DNA of 64,000 nt from Rhodobacter aestuarii (GCF_900156655.1 NZ_FTOG01000012.1:44129-108128), one strand, 5' to 3'. Shown: positions 1 to 9,660, numbered from the stretch's first letter. The notes: generated by a model not told the origin, from the sequence alone. Made by a program: numbers and translations.

Positions 1-891
1 CCGTGCAATATCATCGGCATTGAAGAGGCGCAGCGGATGTTCCCCGGCACGCCCAATGTGGTGGTGTTTGACACGGCCTTCCACCAAACGATTCCGGCGC
101 GTGCGCATATGTATGCGCTGCCCTATGAGCTGACCCAAGAACACGGCATTCGCCGCTACGGCTTCCACGGCACCTCGTGCCGCTATGTCAGCCAGCGCGC
201 GGCTGATCTATTGAACCGTCCGATTGAGAGCCTGTCGATGGTGGTTTGCCACCTTGGCAATGGCGTGACGATGGATGCAGTGAAAGGCGGCCAATCCATT
301 GATACGTCGATTGGGTTTGGCACCTTTGGCGGCGTTCCGATGGGCACGCGGGCGGGCGATTTTGACCCGGCGATCATTTTCCACCTTGTCAAAGACCGGG
401 GCATGAGCCTCGAAGAAGTGGAAGAGATTTGCTACAAGAAAAGCGGGCTTTTGGGGCTTTCGGGCCTTTCAAACGACATGCGCGAAGTGAGCGAAGCGGC
501 CGCCAAAGGCAATGCGCGGTGCCAGTTGGCGGTGGATGTCTTTGTCTATCATATCCGCAAAACCATTGGCGCCTATGCGGCGGCGATGGGGGGCTTGGAT
601 GCGCTCGTCTTCACCGCGGGTATTGGTGAAAACAGCGCCGAGATCCGCGCGAAGGTTTGCGAGGGGCTTGGCTTCCTAGGCGTCGAGATCGACCCGCGCG
701 CCAATGAGATTGCGCGCAAGGGGCACCCCAATATCAGCGCCATCAGCGCGCGGGCGGCCACCTTGGTTGTGCCGACCGATGAAGAGAAGATGATCGCGAT
801 TGATACGGTGCAACTGACCATGGCGCAGCCCGGTGCCGCCAGCGTGCAAATGGGCCATGCGCCGAGCACGCATGGCGTTGCAGCGAGCTGA
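1..891 (+). CDS. ackA: acetate kinase, 5'-truncated by window edge
   Basis: The reading frame is open from base 1 and ends with TGA at 889-891, so the first part of the gene lies outside the window. About 296 residues remain of a family that is usually near 400. The protein carries the ASKHA-fold signatures of acetate kinase: RYGFHGTS, CHLGNG, a GTRAGDFDP stretch, KKSGLLGLSGLSNDMR and FTAGIGENS. The enzyme interconverts acetate plus ATP with acetyl phosphate plus ADP in the cytoplasm. The C-terminal tail after VQLTM is longer and less conserved than usual. A strong terminator follows directly. Identity is secure; the missing N-terminus cannot be judged. Confidence 0.95.
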   Translation, partial: PCNIIGIEEAQRMFPGTPNVVVFDTAFHQTIPARAHMYALPYELTQEHGIRRYGFHGTSCRYVSQRAADLLNRPIESLSMVVCHLGNGVTMDAVKGGQSIDTSIGFGTFGGVPMGTRAGDFDPAIIFHLVKDRGMSLEEVEEICYKKSGLLGLSGLSNDMREVSEAAAKGNARCQLAVDVFVYHIRKTIGAYAAAMGGLDALVFTAGIGENSAEIRAKVCEGLGFLGVEIDPRANEIARKGHPNISAISARAATLVVPTDEEKMIAIDTVQLTMAQPGAASVQMGHAPSTHGVAAS

Positions 892-895
892 CCAA

Positions 896-934
896 ACTGG
901 CGGGCAGGGCTGTGCTTTGCCCGCCAGTTTTTTA
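896..934 (+). terminator. Rho-independent terminator after ackA
   Basis: An 11-bp perfect stem (ACTGGCGGGCA at 896-906 pairing with 918-928) is followed by a run of seven T. It starts 5 bases after the ackA stop codon and can also serve the convergent metA transcript, which ends near 1022. Confidence 0.9.
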
Positions 935-1021
935 TCTACTCAGAACGGCTTGTTGGAAGCTTGCGCAAAGGGCCGCGCCAGACCCGGACGGCCTGCCCGA
1001 GCCAAAGGCAAAACGAATGGC

Positions 1022-1948
1022 TCAGGCACCCTTGCCGATCTTTGAAAGATCATAGGGCGTGTCTTGATAGATCGCGTTGATCCAGTTGCCGTAAAGCAGA
1101 TGCGCGTGGCTGCGCCAGCGGTTCTTCGGCTTCCGGCTCGGGTCATCCTCGGGATAATAATTGTCGGGCACGTTGATCTCTTTGCCCGCCGCCACATCGC
1201 GATCGTATTCTTCTTTCAGCGTCGTGCTGTCATATTCGAAATGGTTGAAGACATAGAGCGCGTTATGACAGGCGTCTTCCACCAAGCACGGGCCGGTGCG
1301 CCGCGAGGCAATCAGCGTTTTTAACCCGGCCGCGTCCAACTCGTCTTGCCGCATCTCGGTCCAGCGGCTGACCGGCACCAAGACCTCGTCCGAAAAGCCG
1401 CGTAGGAAGGGTGAGGTCGGCGCCAAGTTGCGCTGGCGAAAGCAGCCAAAAGATTTCGCATCGAGCATATGCTTTTGCACGCCGTGAAAATGGTAGGCCA
1501 TCGCCATACCGCCCCAGCAGACGCCAAAAGTCGAAAACACATGGGTCTGGGTCCAGTCAAAGACGCGCTGCAACTCATCCCAATAGGTGACCTCTTCAAA
1601 GGCCAGATGCTCAATCGGTGCGCCGGTGACAATGAGGCCGTCGAATTTCTCACCGCTTTCTTCGACCTCGGCAAAGGGGCGGTAGAAGGTTTCCATATGC
1701 TCGGCGGCGGTGTTTTTGGTTTGATGCTCGGTCATGCGGATCAACTGGAAGTCGATCTGCAAGGGGGTTGCGCCCACCAGACGGGCGAATTGGTTCTCCG
1801 TCTGGATCTTCTTCGGCATCAGGTTCAAAAGCCCAATCCGCAACGGTCGGATTTCCTGCGTTGCGGCGCGCTCCGGCGTCATCACCATTACCCCTTCGCG
1901 CGACAAAATATCGAAGGCGGGCAGGTTCTCCGGCAAGGTGATGGGCAT
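1022..1948 (-). CDS. metA: homoserine O-acyltransferase MetA (probably acetyl-CoA dependent)
   Basis: This 308-residue protein activates homoserine in methionine synthesis and belongs to the MetA family (glutamine amidotransferase-like fold). The nucleophile cysteine is in FGVCWGG (about residue 144), and the catalytic His and Glu are in FNHFEYD. In the acyl-CoA pocket the sequence reads TGAPIE (Glu at about 113). In characterised MetA proteins Glu at this site goes with acetyl-CoA and Gly with succinyl-CoA, so the true activity is more likely homoserine O-acetyltransferase, although the family is named succinyltransferase. It lies 48 bp downstream of the P-loop gene on the same strand. No SAM riboswitch was recognised upstream. 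Confidence 0.93.
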   Translation of the reverse strand: MPITLPENLPAFDILSREGVMVMTPERAATQEIRPLRIGLLNLMPKKIQTENQFARLVGATPLQIDFQLIRMTEHQTKNTAAEHMETFYRPFAEVEESGEKFDGLIVTGAPIEHLAFEEVTYWDELQRVFDWTQTHVFSTFGVCWGGMAMAYHFHGVQKHMLDAKSFGCFRQRNLAPTSPFLRGFSDEVLVPVSRWTEMRQDELDAAGLKTLIASRRTGPCLVEDACHNALYVFNHFEYDSTTLKEEYDRDVAAGKEINVPDNYYPEDDPSRKPKNRWRSHAHLLYGNWINAIYQDTPYDLSKIGKGA

Positions 1949-1996
1949 TTTAGGTCCGTTACTTAGGTACTTACGCGGCGCCGCAAAGCGAGCCGG

Positions 1997-2857
1997 TCAG
2001 GCTGGCAGGGCCGAGGCTATCAAGGATGTAAGGTCTTTCTCGTCGCGCACAAGTGCGACATCTGCAGCCTTCACTTTCACCCCCCAGTTGCGCGCCATCG
2101 CCGCGTAGCGGGGTTGACGATGCTCCAAAGCTTGGCGGTACGTCCAGCGGATGAAGTCATCGGGGTTAACCTCTTCTTCCTTTAAGCCCCGCTCCACCCG
2201 GTATTTGAGCCACGCTTTTTCAAGGAATTGCGGCTGGTAATACATCGGCTTCGGCGCACGGTCGAAACGGCGCACGAGCTCGTCGGTGTGTTCCTCGCTG
2301 CCTTCGATCCAAACCATCAACAGGTTCGACGAAAGCTCTTTCAAGATCGCGTCTTGCGGGTCTTCGGGGTCCACCACTTCGCAGATCGAGCCACCGGAAT
2401 CGCACACAAAATGCGGCAGGCCGTAAATGTCTTGCGAGCGGCGGATGAAATAGGTCGTGTCCATCAGCGCGGATTGTTCGGCCTGACGGTGCTGGTTTTG
2501 CCGCCGCATATATTCTTCAAACGCCAAACCGCCCTTCGACGGACTGCCCGGCTTGCCCAGATAGGTGGAAAGCGGGGCCAAATTGTCGAAGGTGATGTTG
2601 GAGGCAATATAGACGGAATCGCTCAGCAGCAGTTCCGCCAGAAACGGGTTCTTCATCGCCTCGCGCTTGAAGTTATCGGCGATATATTCGCCCATGTAGC
2701 GCGTGCCGATGCGGTAATCGACCGAGTAGTGAAACCAGCCCGAGGGCGCCGCGCGCAGCATCGAGGACACGTGCGTTTTGCCCAAGCCCGACATGCCGAA
2801 AAACAGCAGCCGTTTGCGGTTTGCCGAAAGCCAGTCCGCGCGCGTTTTATAGATCAT
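1997..2857 (-). CDS. P-loop ATPase of unknown function
   Basis: This 286-residue protein has a clear Walker A motif, GMSGLGKTH, at about residues 21-29, right after a short basic N-terminus, so nucleotide binding is likely. The rest has no motif I can assign; it is rich in charged and aromatic residues and has no signal peptide or membrane segment. It precedes metA by 48 bp on the same strand and may be co-transcribed with it. The kinase-like layout (P-loop at the extreme N-terminus) would also fit a small-molecule kinase. Function is not known. Confidence 0.75.
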   Translation of the reverse strand: MIYKTRADWLSANRKRLLFFGMSGLGKTHVSSMLRAAPSGWFHYSVDYRIGTRYMGEYIADNFKREAMKNPFLAELLLSDSVYIASNITFDNLAPLSTYLGKPGSPSKGGLAFEEYMRRQNQHRQAEQSALMDTTYFIRRSQDIYGLPHFVCDSGGSICEVVDPEDPQDAILKELSSNLLMVWIEGSEEHTDELVRRFDRAPKPMYYQPQFLEKAWLKYRVERGLKEEEVNPDDFIRWTYRQALEHRQPRYAAMARNWGVKVKAADVALVRDEKDLTSLIASALPA

Positions 2858-2912
2858 CCCCGCCTCGTCTCGCGTTGTGTCGGGGCAGGTTTAACGCGCC
2901 GGGCAGGCGGCG

Positions 2913-3806
2913 TCACGCGGTTTTGGGCGCGCGGTTGAGCAGCCAAAGCCCCGCCGCCAGAACCGCGAAACCCGCCAACTCCAGCAGACCAAGCCGTTCG
3001 CCATAAACCGCCCAGCCCGCCAAAATGGCGACAGGCGGAATGAGCAGCGTAACAAGCGACAGGTTGCCTGCGCCGGCGAGCGCCAAAATGCGGTAATAAA
3101 TCAGATAGGCGACCGCCGAACAGCCAAGCGCCAGCCAGCCGATGCCCACCCAAACAGGTGTGGCATAGTCAAAGCTTGGGACGCCCTCGATCAGAAGCAT
3201 CGCCGGGATCAGCCAGATCATACCGCCCGTCAGCATTCCAGCCGCCGCCACCTCGGGCACGAGCCCCTTGATCGCAAAGCGCGCATAGGCCCCCGCGAAC
3301 CCATAGGACAGCGAGGCGCCCACCACCGCCCATTGCCCCGCCGAGGTGAGGGTGAAGCTGGAAAGCGCCTCTGGCCCGATTGCCAGCACCACGCCCGCAA
3401 AGCCAATCCCGACACCTGCAAGGCGCGGCACCGTCAGCCGTTCATCGGCAAAGACGGCGCTGGCGACCAGCACTCCAAACAGCGCGGTTGACGCGTTCAA
3501 AATCGCAGCAAGCCCGCTTTCAATATGTTGCTGCCCCCAGACGATCAGCGAAAAGGGAATGGCATTGTTGAGCGCGCCCATGATCAAAAATCGCCCCCAA
3601 ATGCCGCGATGGGCGGGCAGGGGCAGGCGGCGCAGCGCAACATAAAGCCAAAGCGCAAGCGCCCCACCGCTGACGCGAAAGCTCACAACGGTCAGCACTC
3701 CCGCGCCCTCGAGGGCTGCGCGGTTCGACAAGAAAGAGGTGCCCCAAATCAGCGCAAGCGCGCCAAGGAGCATCCAGACGAAGGGGGTAAGACGGGGCGC
3801 AGTCAT
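2913..3806 (-). CDS. EamA-family (DMT) exporter
   Basis: This 297-residue integral membrane protein has about ten hydrophobic segments arranged as two EamA repeats, typical of drug/metabolite transporters. The start shows the family pattern (ALALIWGTSFLSNRAAL), and the second repeat contains the usual small-residue-rich helices ending in LLNRAPKTA. Such proteins export amino acids, nucleotides or other metabolites across the inner membrane; the substrate cannot be read from sequence. A second, unrelated member of the same family lies at 5272-6189. Confidence 0.85.
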   Translation of the reverse strand: MTAPRLTPFVWMLLGALALIWGTSFLSNRAALEGAGVLTVVSFRVSGGALALWLYVALRRLPLPAHRGIWGRFLIMGALNNAIPFSLIVWGQQHIESGLAAILNASTALFGVLVASAVFADERLTVPRLAGVGIGFAGVVLAIGPEALSSFTLTSAGQWAVVGASLSYGFAGAYARFAIKGLVPEVAAAGMLTGGMIWLIPAMLLIEGVPSFDYATPVWVGIGWLALGCSAVAYLIYYRILALAGAGNLSLVTLLIPPVAILAGWAVYGERLGLLELAGFAVLAAGLWLLNRAPKTA

Positions 3807-3871
3807 GGTGGCGCGACGCTAGCCGAGCCACGCAAATTCAGCCACCCGGAACTTGTGCCAAGCACAAAGCA

Positions 3872-3899
3872 AAAGGCCCCGCGTTGGCGGGGCCTTTGA
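3872..3899. terminator. bidirectional terminator
   Basis: An AAAGGCCCCGC / GCGGGGCCTTT stem with loop GTTG sits just downstream of the FadL-like gene on the minus strand. T-rich sequence follows the stem on the minus strand (TTTTGCTTTG). Confidence 0.8.
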
Positions 3900-3915
3900 A
3901 TGACTGTGTTCGAGC

Positions 3916-5118
3916 TTAGAAGCGATAGCCAACACGGAGACCGAACGCGACCGCATGGTTGTCTTCGAAGGAGGCAAAGGTGCCGCAATCGCCACCGGCG
4001 CTACAGCTTCCACCGCCGCCAATCACCACCTGCTCTGGCGTCTCGGTCGAGGCGCCACCAATCTTTACGTAGCGAACACCAGCAGTGACCTTCAGGTTGT
4101 CACGCGTATAGGTCGCCGCGACCCCAAGGGCGGTTTGTCCGTCGGTCGGTCCAAGGTTCCCCGCATAGCCGCCTTTGCTCGTCTCGTGGCTGACGAAAAC
4201 GGCGCCGGACCAAGTCTCGTTAAACTTCCGCCCAATTCCCAATGTATAGGTGAAACTGTCGTCGTCATAGGACACGAGACCGCTGTGGGTGGCCGGGTTC
4301 GTCCCCGGCACCAAGCCTTGAGCTGCCATATACTGCTGCGGCGCGATTTCAAAAGCGGACCAGTCCACCCAACGGATCGAACCGAAAAGCAGCGTGTTTG
4401 CGGCAATCCCGGTTTGTCCTTCAAGGTTCACGGATTGCGGGATTTCGGTTTCAAAAACGGTCGTCGCGTTCAAAGCTGGGGTCGCCAAGAATACTTCATT
4501 GGCGTTGAAGCGATGAGTCACTGCCGAGTTATAGGTCAAGGCGACCCGTGCTGCGATTTCCGGTTTTTCCCAAGCTACGCCAATCAAATAGCCGTAGTCT
4601 GTTTGGGTGTCCGTTGACATGCGGTAGCCGTTAAACAATGCCACCGTGCCCGAGGTACTGATCTGACGGATGCCGCCAATCACCGAGAAGTTGTTTGGCA
4701 ACTTGTAACGCAGCATCGCGGTCGTCGCGAGCGAATTGATGTCTGCCGTCGATCCCCCGTAAAGGTAGTTAAAGCCAGCAAGACTGCTGCCCATCGGATA
4801 ATAAACATCGGCACCCACCGGTTCGTCCAAGACCAGTGCGAAGTCGAGCTTGTCGTTGATGCGGAATTTTGCGCTCAGGCTGTAGGTATTGTAATTTTCG
4901 GCCATATCTCCCGAGTTTGACCCGGCCAAAGACATTATGCCTGCGTTTACCTCTTGCACGCCAGAAACGTTCGGCTTTGCACGGCCTGCGTTGAATTCAA
5001 TGTAATTGCCTTCTTCGAACAGGATGCCGACCGATTGGCTCGACCGTTCAATCCCGCCCGCGGTGGCTGCGGTGGCACAAAGGGCCAGCGCGCTCGCCGT
5101 CATCAGAATGTTTTTCAT
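3916..5118 (-). CDS. outer-membrane OmpP1/FadL-family porin
   Basis: This 400-residue protein begins with a standard Sec signal peptide (MKNILMTASALALCATAATA, cleavage after residue 20 or so) and ends in aromatic Phe (RVGYRF), the usual C-terminal signature for BamA-dependent outer-membrane barrels. Alternating hydrophobic/polar strands and the N-terminal plug-like segment match the OmpP1/FadL/TodX family, which passes hydrophobic compounds such as long-chain fatty acids across the outer membrane. It is a single-gene unit, with a terminator 17 bp after the stop. A short Cys-containing glycine loop (GGGGSCSAGGDCG) near the C-terminus is unusual for the family and probably lies in an extracellular loop. 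Confidence 0.85.
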   Translation of the reverse strand: MKNILMTASALALCATAATAGGIERSSQSVGILFEEGNYIEFNAGRAKPNVSGVQEVNAGIMSLAGSNSGDMAENYNTYSLSAKFRINDKLDFALVLDEPVGADVYYPMGSSLAGFNYLYGGSTADINSLATTAMLRYKLPNNFSVIGGIRQISTSGTVALFNGYRMSTDTQTDYGYLIGVAWEKPEIAARVALTYNSAVTHRFNANEVFLATPALNATTVFETEIPQSVNLEGQTGIAANTLLFGSIRWVDWSAFEIAPQQYMAAQGLVPGTNPATHSGLVSYDDDSFTYTLGIGRKFNETWSGAVFVSHETSKGGYAGNLGPTDGQTALGVAATYTRDNLKVTAGVRYVKIGGASTETPEQVVIGGGGSCSAGGDCGTFASFEDNHAVAFGLRVGYRF

Positions 5119-5271
5119 GTGTTCCTATCCCCAGAGTTTATTGCACTCTCTCCTGCCCAAAACCCTAGAGCATGCGGATCAGGTGAATCAATTCTGCGTT
5201 CCGTTTACGTCACGTCTGTGTGACAATCGGCGGGGGCGCTGTGGCGGAACGGACACGAAAATTAAGTAAAC

Positions 5272-6189
5272 TCAACGGTTTGGTTTAGATTTTATGTTGA
5301 TCCAGTTCGCATAAAGGATCAGTGCTGCCCCCACCACCAGCGCGGCGGTGAGTGGCTCGCCATAAATCGCAACCCCCACCAAAGCCGAAACAGGCAGGCG
5401 CGCAAAGTCAAACGGTGCCACGACAGAGGCGGGCGCAAGGCTCAGTGCGCGGGTTAGGCATAGATGCGCGCTAAGCCCCGCGAAACCAATGAAAATCAAC
5501 GGTCCGATCGAATGCCAATTGGGTAAACGCAGCTGCCCATCCCAAAGCGCACAGATCAGCGCAAAGACGAATTGCATCACCGTGAGCCAAAACAAAATCT
5601 CTACCAAGGGTGCGCGTTTGGTGAGCTCTTTTGTGGCAAGGGCCGAGCCAGCAAAGCCAACGGCTGCCGCCAAAACAAGGGCTGTACCAATGTTCACCGT
5701 GCCCGCGCTCCATGGCTGCGCGACGATCAAAACCCCCGCAAAGCCAAGCGCCGCCGCAAAGAGGCGCCGCGCGGTCAGCACCTCGCCCAAAACAAACGGC
5801 GCGGCGAGCGCAACGATCAGCGGATAGGAGAATTCAAGCGCAAAGACCTGTGCCAGCGGAATAAGCGGCAGCGCGGCAAACCACAGGTTTTGCCCGATGA
5901 AATGGCTGATATTGCGCGCCCCATGCAGGCGCAGGTTGCGGGCACGAATGTCGCCCAGCCGCCCGGTCAGTGCGGCGCCAGCCATGACCAAGAAAATGCC
6001 AATGGCCGAGCGCCAAAGCATAATTTCGAACGTGTCGTGATAGGGGGCGGCGGCGCGGCCCGCCATGGCCATTGTGGTGAAGCCCCCAATCGCGCCGAGC
6101 ATCCAAAGGGCCACACGGCCAATCGGCGGATGCGCAGCGGATGTCGGAAGAGTGGGCGTTGGTGTGGCGGGGCAGGGGGGCTTGGTCAC
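5272..6189 (-). CDS. EamA-family (DMT) exporter
   Basis: This 305-residue protein has ten predicted membrane helices in two EamA repeats, with the second repeat beginning near FAGSALATKELTKRAPLVEILF. The N-terminal 20 residues are proline/threonine-rich and probably not membrane-embedded. The protein is an inner-membrane transporter of unknown substrate. It is distinct in sequence from the neighbour at 2913-3806, so the two are paralogues by family rather than a recent duplication. Confidence 0.85.
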   Translation of the reverse strand: MTKPPCPATPTPTLPTSAAHPPIGRVALWMLGAIGGFTTMAMAGRAAAPYHDTFEIMLWRSAIGIFLVMAGAALTGRLGDIRARNLRLHGARNISHFIGQNLWFAALPLIPLAQVFALEFSYPLIVALAAPFVLGEVLTARRLFAAALGFAGVLIVAQPWSAGTVNIGTALVLAAAVGFAGSALATKELTKRAPLVEILFWLTVMQFVFALICALWDGQLRLPNWHSIGPLIFIGFAGLSAHLCLTRALSLAPASVVAPFDFARLPVSALVGVAIYGEPLTAALVVGAALILYANWINIKSKPNR

Positions 6190-6249
6190 GAGGGGCTCCG
6201 GCAGGTCTTTCCCCCTCCTGCGCCTGTGCGGGGCCGGTGTCTAGTGGTT

Positions 6250-6435
6250 TCAGCCAAGCCCGAGGATGCCAATCAATTGCCATGTGATCACGGCCGCAAG
6301 CCAAAATCCAGAAAGCAAAATCGCCAAAAGCAGGGCGGCCCAAAGTGTGTAGCGCGGGGCGGGGATGTCAAGCGGGGCCGAGGCGGGCGGGGCAGGGCGC
6401 GGTCTGCGGGCGGCGGCGGGTCGGGTCTTGGTCAT
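6250..6435 (-). CDS. small single-pass membrane protein, unknown
   Basis: This 61-residue frame has an Arg/Pro/Ala-rich cytoplasmic-type N-terminus (residues 1-27) followed by one long hydrophobic segment (about 31-58, LWAALLLAILLSGFWLAAV). It sits 60 bp upstream of the EamA gene on the same strand and could be co-expressed with it. No family is recognised. Support is only composition and spacing. Confidence 0.45.
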   Translation of the reverse strand: MTKTRPAAARRPRPAPPASAPLDIPAPRYTLWAALLLAILLSGFWLAAVITWQLIGILGLG

Positions 6436-6525
6436 TCGAATGCTCGCGGTCTTTCTTCATCAACGCTTGAGGTGCGTCCTGCGGGCATTAACCAAAGCTT
6501 AGGTAAACAGGTGTTTAACGAAACC

Positions 6526-7416
6526 ATGGAACAGATCGCGCTTCGCAAATTTTCTGGGGCAGCGCCCGTTTGGGAGGCAGGCGTGGAGGCGCTTGCCCCC
6601 GCAGCGGCGCTGCAAAACCGTTTTGGCTACGGAGAAATTGCGGCGGGTGGCGGGCGCGGGCTGCGCCGCTATGAGATTATGCTTGGGGCGCAACGGATCG
6701 GTTTGGCGCAGTTGGTTGGCCGCGCGGGGCTATGGTTGGCCGCACGCGGGCCGGTTTTGGCGCCCGATCTTGCGCCGGATCTGCAGCGCGCGGCGCTGCG
6801 GCGGCTCGCGCGGGCGGTTCCGGGGGTGTTAATTGCCACGCCCGAGGTGCCGGTTTCAGGCTTTGGGCTTGTGCCGCTTATTACCTCTCGTCATCAGGCG
6901 CATTGGGATCTTGACCCCGCACAAGCAGAACTGCGCGCGGGGATGCAGGGCAAATGGCGCAACCGGCTGGTCGCGGCGGAAAAGGCAAAGCTGCGCCTGT
7001 GCGAAGAAACCGAGACCGATTGGCTGATTAAGGCCGAGGCGCGCCAAAGGGACGACCGCGGCTATCGTGCCCTGCCGCCCGGCTTTGTTGCAGCTTGGGG
7101 GATGGCCGTCCCCGACGGCGTGCTGACACTTTCGGTGCGCGACGCACAAGGCCAGCGGCTCGCGGGGGTGATGGCGCTCGTTTCGGGCGCGCTTGCCAGT
7201 TATCACTTGGGTTGGAGCGGTGCAGAGGGGCGTGCCCTTGGCGCCCATAACCTTTTGCTTTGGCACCTTGCGCTGCGGCTCAAAGCGCGCGGTGTGCGGC
7301 TTTTGGATTTGGGCGATGTAAACTCAGAAGCCGGTGCCGGTCTGATGCATTTCAAAATGGGCACCGGCGCGAAGCTGCACCGGCTTGGCGCAACCTGCCT
7401 TGTCTTGCCGGGTTAA
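6526..7416 (+). CDS. GNAT/FemAB-like acyltransferase
   Basis: The protein is 296 residues long when started at ATG 6526; the frame is open much further upstream, but that part is antisense to the EamA gene and is not coding. The C-terminal half (LSVRDAQGQRLAGVMAL, SYHLGWSG, LGAHNLLLWHLALRLKARG, LDLGDVN, HFKMGTGA) has the order typical of peptidoglycan-bridge or BioF2-type acyltransferases with a GNAT fold, which move an acyl or aminoacyl group to an amine. The acceptor is unknown. It converges on the membrane protein at 7425. Confidence 0.65.
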   Translation: MEQIALRKFSGAAPVWEAGVEALAPAAALQNRFGYGEIAAGGGRGLRRYEIMLGAQRIGLAQLVGRAGLWLAARGPVLAPDLAPDLQRAALRRLARAVPGVLIATPEVPVSGFGLVPLITSRHQAHWDLDPAQAELRAGMQGKWRNRLVAAEKAKLRLCEETETDWLIKAEARQRDDRGYRALPPGFVAAWGMAVPDGVLTLSVRDAQGQRLAGVMALVSGALASYHLGWSGAEGRALGAHNLLLWHLALRLKARGVRLLDLGDVNSEAGAGLMHFKMGTGAKLHRLGATCLVLPG

Positions 7417-7424
7417 GCTGGCAC

Positions 7425-8606
7425 TTATCCGCCTTCAGCTGGGGTGCCCAAAACGGTGATCGCCACGCCCAAAAGTGCCAATGCCGCAAAGCCCATCCGC
7501 CGCGGACCGTGGCTGTGCAAGGCCGCCAGCAGCGATTGCACCGCGTAATAGGCCGCAAAGGCGCGCGAAGCATAAGAGATAATGGCAAAAAGATCGGTGC
7601 TCCACGTCAGCACAATGCCGGCCGCCACCAGTGCCAAATAGGCGGGTTGCGGAGGCAACTTGCCCCGGCTGAGTTCCGCCGTCAGCCCGCCCGCGCCAGA
7701 GGTATCGGCCACCGCGGCCGAAAGTTGCGCTGCAAGCGCTGCGGCCACCAGCATGGCCGGCAAGATCGGGGAGACAACGCGCATCATGTCGATGATCGCG
7801 GTTTCGCTCAACATCTCGCTCGTTGGGGCAAAGAGGAACGCAAGCAGCCCGATATAGGCCATGTAAATCGCGCTCGAGAGCATCTGCGCCCATTTCATCG
7901 CCGCGATCCGCGTCGGGGCATCGTAGCTTTTGCCCAAATAGCGCGCGGTCTCAAAGCCTTGCACCGTGACAATCAGGCCAAAGCCAAGGCGCAACGCATC
8001 CCAAGCCCCAATCGTGGGCGGGCTAAAGATCAAGGCCCCTGCATGGACGCGCGTCACAAAATACCCCGCGAGCCCCACAAGCAGCCCGCCGATGATCGCC
8101 AGTTTGAGCGAGACCGAGCCATATTCCATCCGCTCCAAGGCGCGAAATCCGCCCCGAAACCCGGCCACCCCAATCAATGCGAGCATCGCCGTCGTCGTCA
8201 GATTGGCGGCGAGTTCGCTGTTCCAAGGCGTCAGCGCAACCGCGAAAGCCCCGAAAAGGTTGAGGTAATAGGCGACCGAAATCACATAGGCAAAGGCAAG
8301 GATTGCCTGCGAAAGGCTCTGAAATCTGGCAACTGTCGTGGTCGCCTGTTCGGATTCCGCCGCGATCGTGACGCGAATGGCAGCCCCAAACGCCCAAGCG
8401 ACAAGACAAAGCACCGCCATCGCCAAAGGGGCCAGCACGCCAAAGCGGCTTTGCAAAATTGGCCCCAGTACCAAAAAGCCCGAGCCGATAATGGAAGCCA
8501 GCGGAGTGATCATCGCGCGCCAGCGGGGCCGATTGCGCAAGCTGGGTAAAAACATCCCCCCGAACACTGCGGCGGCGAGAAGTAAAATGGCAATATCTAG
8601 AAGCAT
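7425..8606 (-). CDS. APC-superfamily-like membrane permease
   Basis: This 393-residue integral membrane protein has eleven or so hydrophobic helices. Helix 1 carries a GSGFLVLGP stretch and later helices a GFETARYLGKSY motif, resembling the substrate-binding loops of amino-acid permease-type (APC/LeuT-fold) transporters. It is shorter than the usual 430-500 residues. Transport of an amino acid or similar solute is an inference; the family assignment is moderate. Confidence 0.6.
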   Translation of the reverse strand: MLLDIAILLLAAAVFGGMFLPSLRNRPRWRAMITPLASIIGSGFLVLGPILQSRFGVLAPLAMAVLCLVAWAFGAAIRVTIAAESEQATTTVARFQSLSQAILAFAYVISVAYYLNLFGAFAVALTPWNSELAANLTTTAMLALIGVAGFRGGFRALERMEYGSVSLKLAIIGGLLVGLAGYFVTRVHAGALIFSPPTIGAWDALRLGFGLIVTVQGFETARYLGKSYDAPTRIAAMKWAQMLSSAIYMAYIGLLAFLFAPTSEMLSETAIIDMMRVVSPILPAMLVAAALAAQLSAAVADTSGAGGLTAELSRGKLPPQPAYLALVAAGIVLTWSTDLFAIISYASRAFAAYYAVQSLLAALHSHGPRRMGFAALALLGVAITVLGTPAEGG

Positions 8607-8820
8607 TTGATCGGGCCTTGTTTCTCTTCAGAGCTAGCACTGCGCAGGGGGCAGGCAAGGGGCTTTTCTTGTGCTCGGGGCGCGACCTTCTTGTGCGTTG
8701 TTGCATGGTGGCAGGGCGAAAGACCCACCACCCAAAGTCGGGAACCGAATCTTTCCTTTTATCGTTGAGTGGTAGAGGGCGCTTTGCTAGCCTGATTTGA
8801 CCACGATCCCGGAGACCCGC

Positions 8821-9414
8821 ATGGACCGTCGCACCTTTCTTGCCAGCCTCGCTACGGTGCCGCTGGTAACTTCCAGTCTGCCTGCCGTTGCGGCCCCTGC
8901 TGCCTCGCCGGAGGTGGCGCCTGCAGCCCCGAAATGGCCGATTGCGCCGAAGTTCTACCCCACCCCGGTCGATGTGAAGGCAGAGATCCCGGTGGGGACG
9001 ATCATCGTCGTCTCCGACAAATTCTTCCTTTACCACATCACCGCGCCCGGCAAGGCGATGCGCTACGGCGTGGCGGTGGGGAAGGCCGAGTTGAAATTCC
9101 GTGGCCAAGCGGTGGTGGGGCGCAAGGTCGAATGGCCAAGCTGGAAACCCACGCCTGAAATGGTGCAACGCTCCCCCAGCCATTACGCGCGCTATGCCGA
9201 AACCGGTATGCCCGGTGGGCCGCGCAACCCGCTTGGGGCCCGCGCGCTTTATCTTTACCAAAACGGGCGCGATACGGCGATCCGCATCCATGGCACGACC
9301 GAACCCTCCTCAATCGGGCATGCGGTGTCGAATGGGTGCCTGCGCATGGTGAATGACCATGTGATCGCGCTTTATGACACGGTCGAGATGGGCACGCCCG
9401 TTACCGTTTATTGA
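8821..9414 (+). CDS. L,D-transpeptidase (YkuD), Tat-like signal
   Basis: This 197-residue protein starts at ATG 8821, preceded by a GGAGA ribosome site. The N-terminus MDRRTFLASLATVPLV looks like a twin-arginine-type signal, and a Pro/Ala linker (residues 25-45) precedes the YkuD domain. The catalytic signature is intact: IHGTTEPSSIG, then VSNGCLRM with the active-site Cys at about residue 174. Such enzymes make 3-3 cross-links in peptidoglycan or attach lipoproteins in the periplasm. It is a single-gene unit ending 246 bp before the tRNA gene; nothing else was seen in that gap. Confidence 0.93.
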   Translation: MDRRTFLASLATVPLVTSSLPAVAAPAASPEVAPAAPKWPIAPKFYPTPVDVKAEIPVGTIIVVSDKFFLYHITAPGKAMRYGVAVGKAELKFRGQAVVGRKVEWPSWKPTPEMVQRSPSHYARYAETGMPGGPRNPLGARALYLYQNGRDTAIRIHGTTEPSSIGHAVSNGCLRMVNDHVIALYDTVEMGTPVTVY

Positions 9415-9660
9415 TCCCGCTTTCCGGTTCGGATGCCGCGCGGGGGCTTTTGGGGGCAATTCCACCCTGCGGGCGTCCGCTCGGTTTGTTGACGCCGCAT
9501 TTGGTTTCGGCAATCAATCCTCCGGGGCAGGGGATGCAAACGCGCATGGGTGGTTTTGCGGCGCGATTTCCAGAACCATCCCGGGCTTTGCCCCTCGAAC
9601 AAGTTTTTGCAGATTTCGCCCTTGACGCCCCGCGCGCCATCCCTTAGTCAGCGCGCCAGT

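Noticed and set aside
1949..1996. SAM-II type riboswitch before metA
   Set aside because: Only 48 bp separate the genes and no conserved element was seen.
5572..6525. Long upstream extension of the acyltransferase frame
   Set aside because: Antisense to the EamA gene, low-complexity basic composition; ATG 6526 gives a family-like N-terminus.
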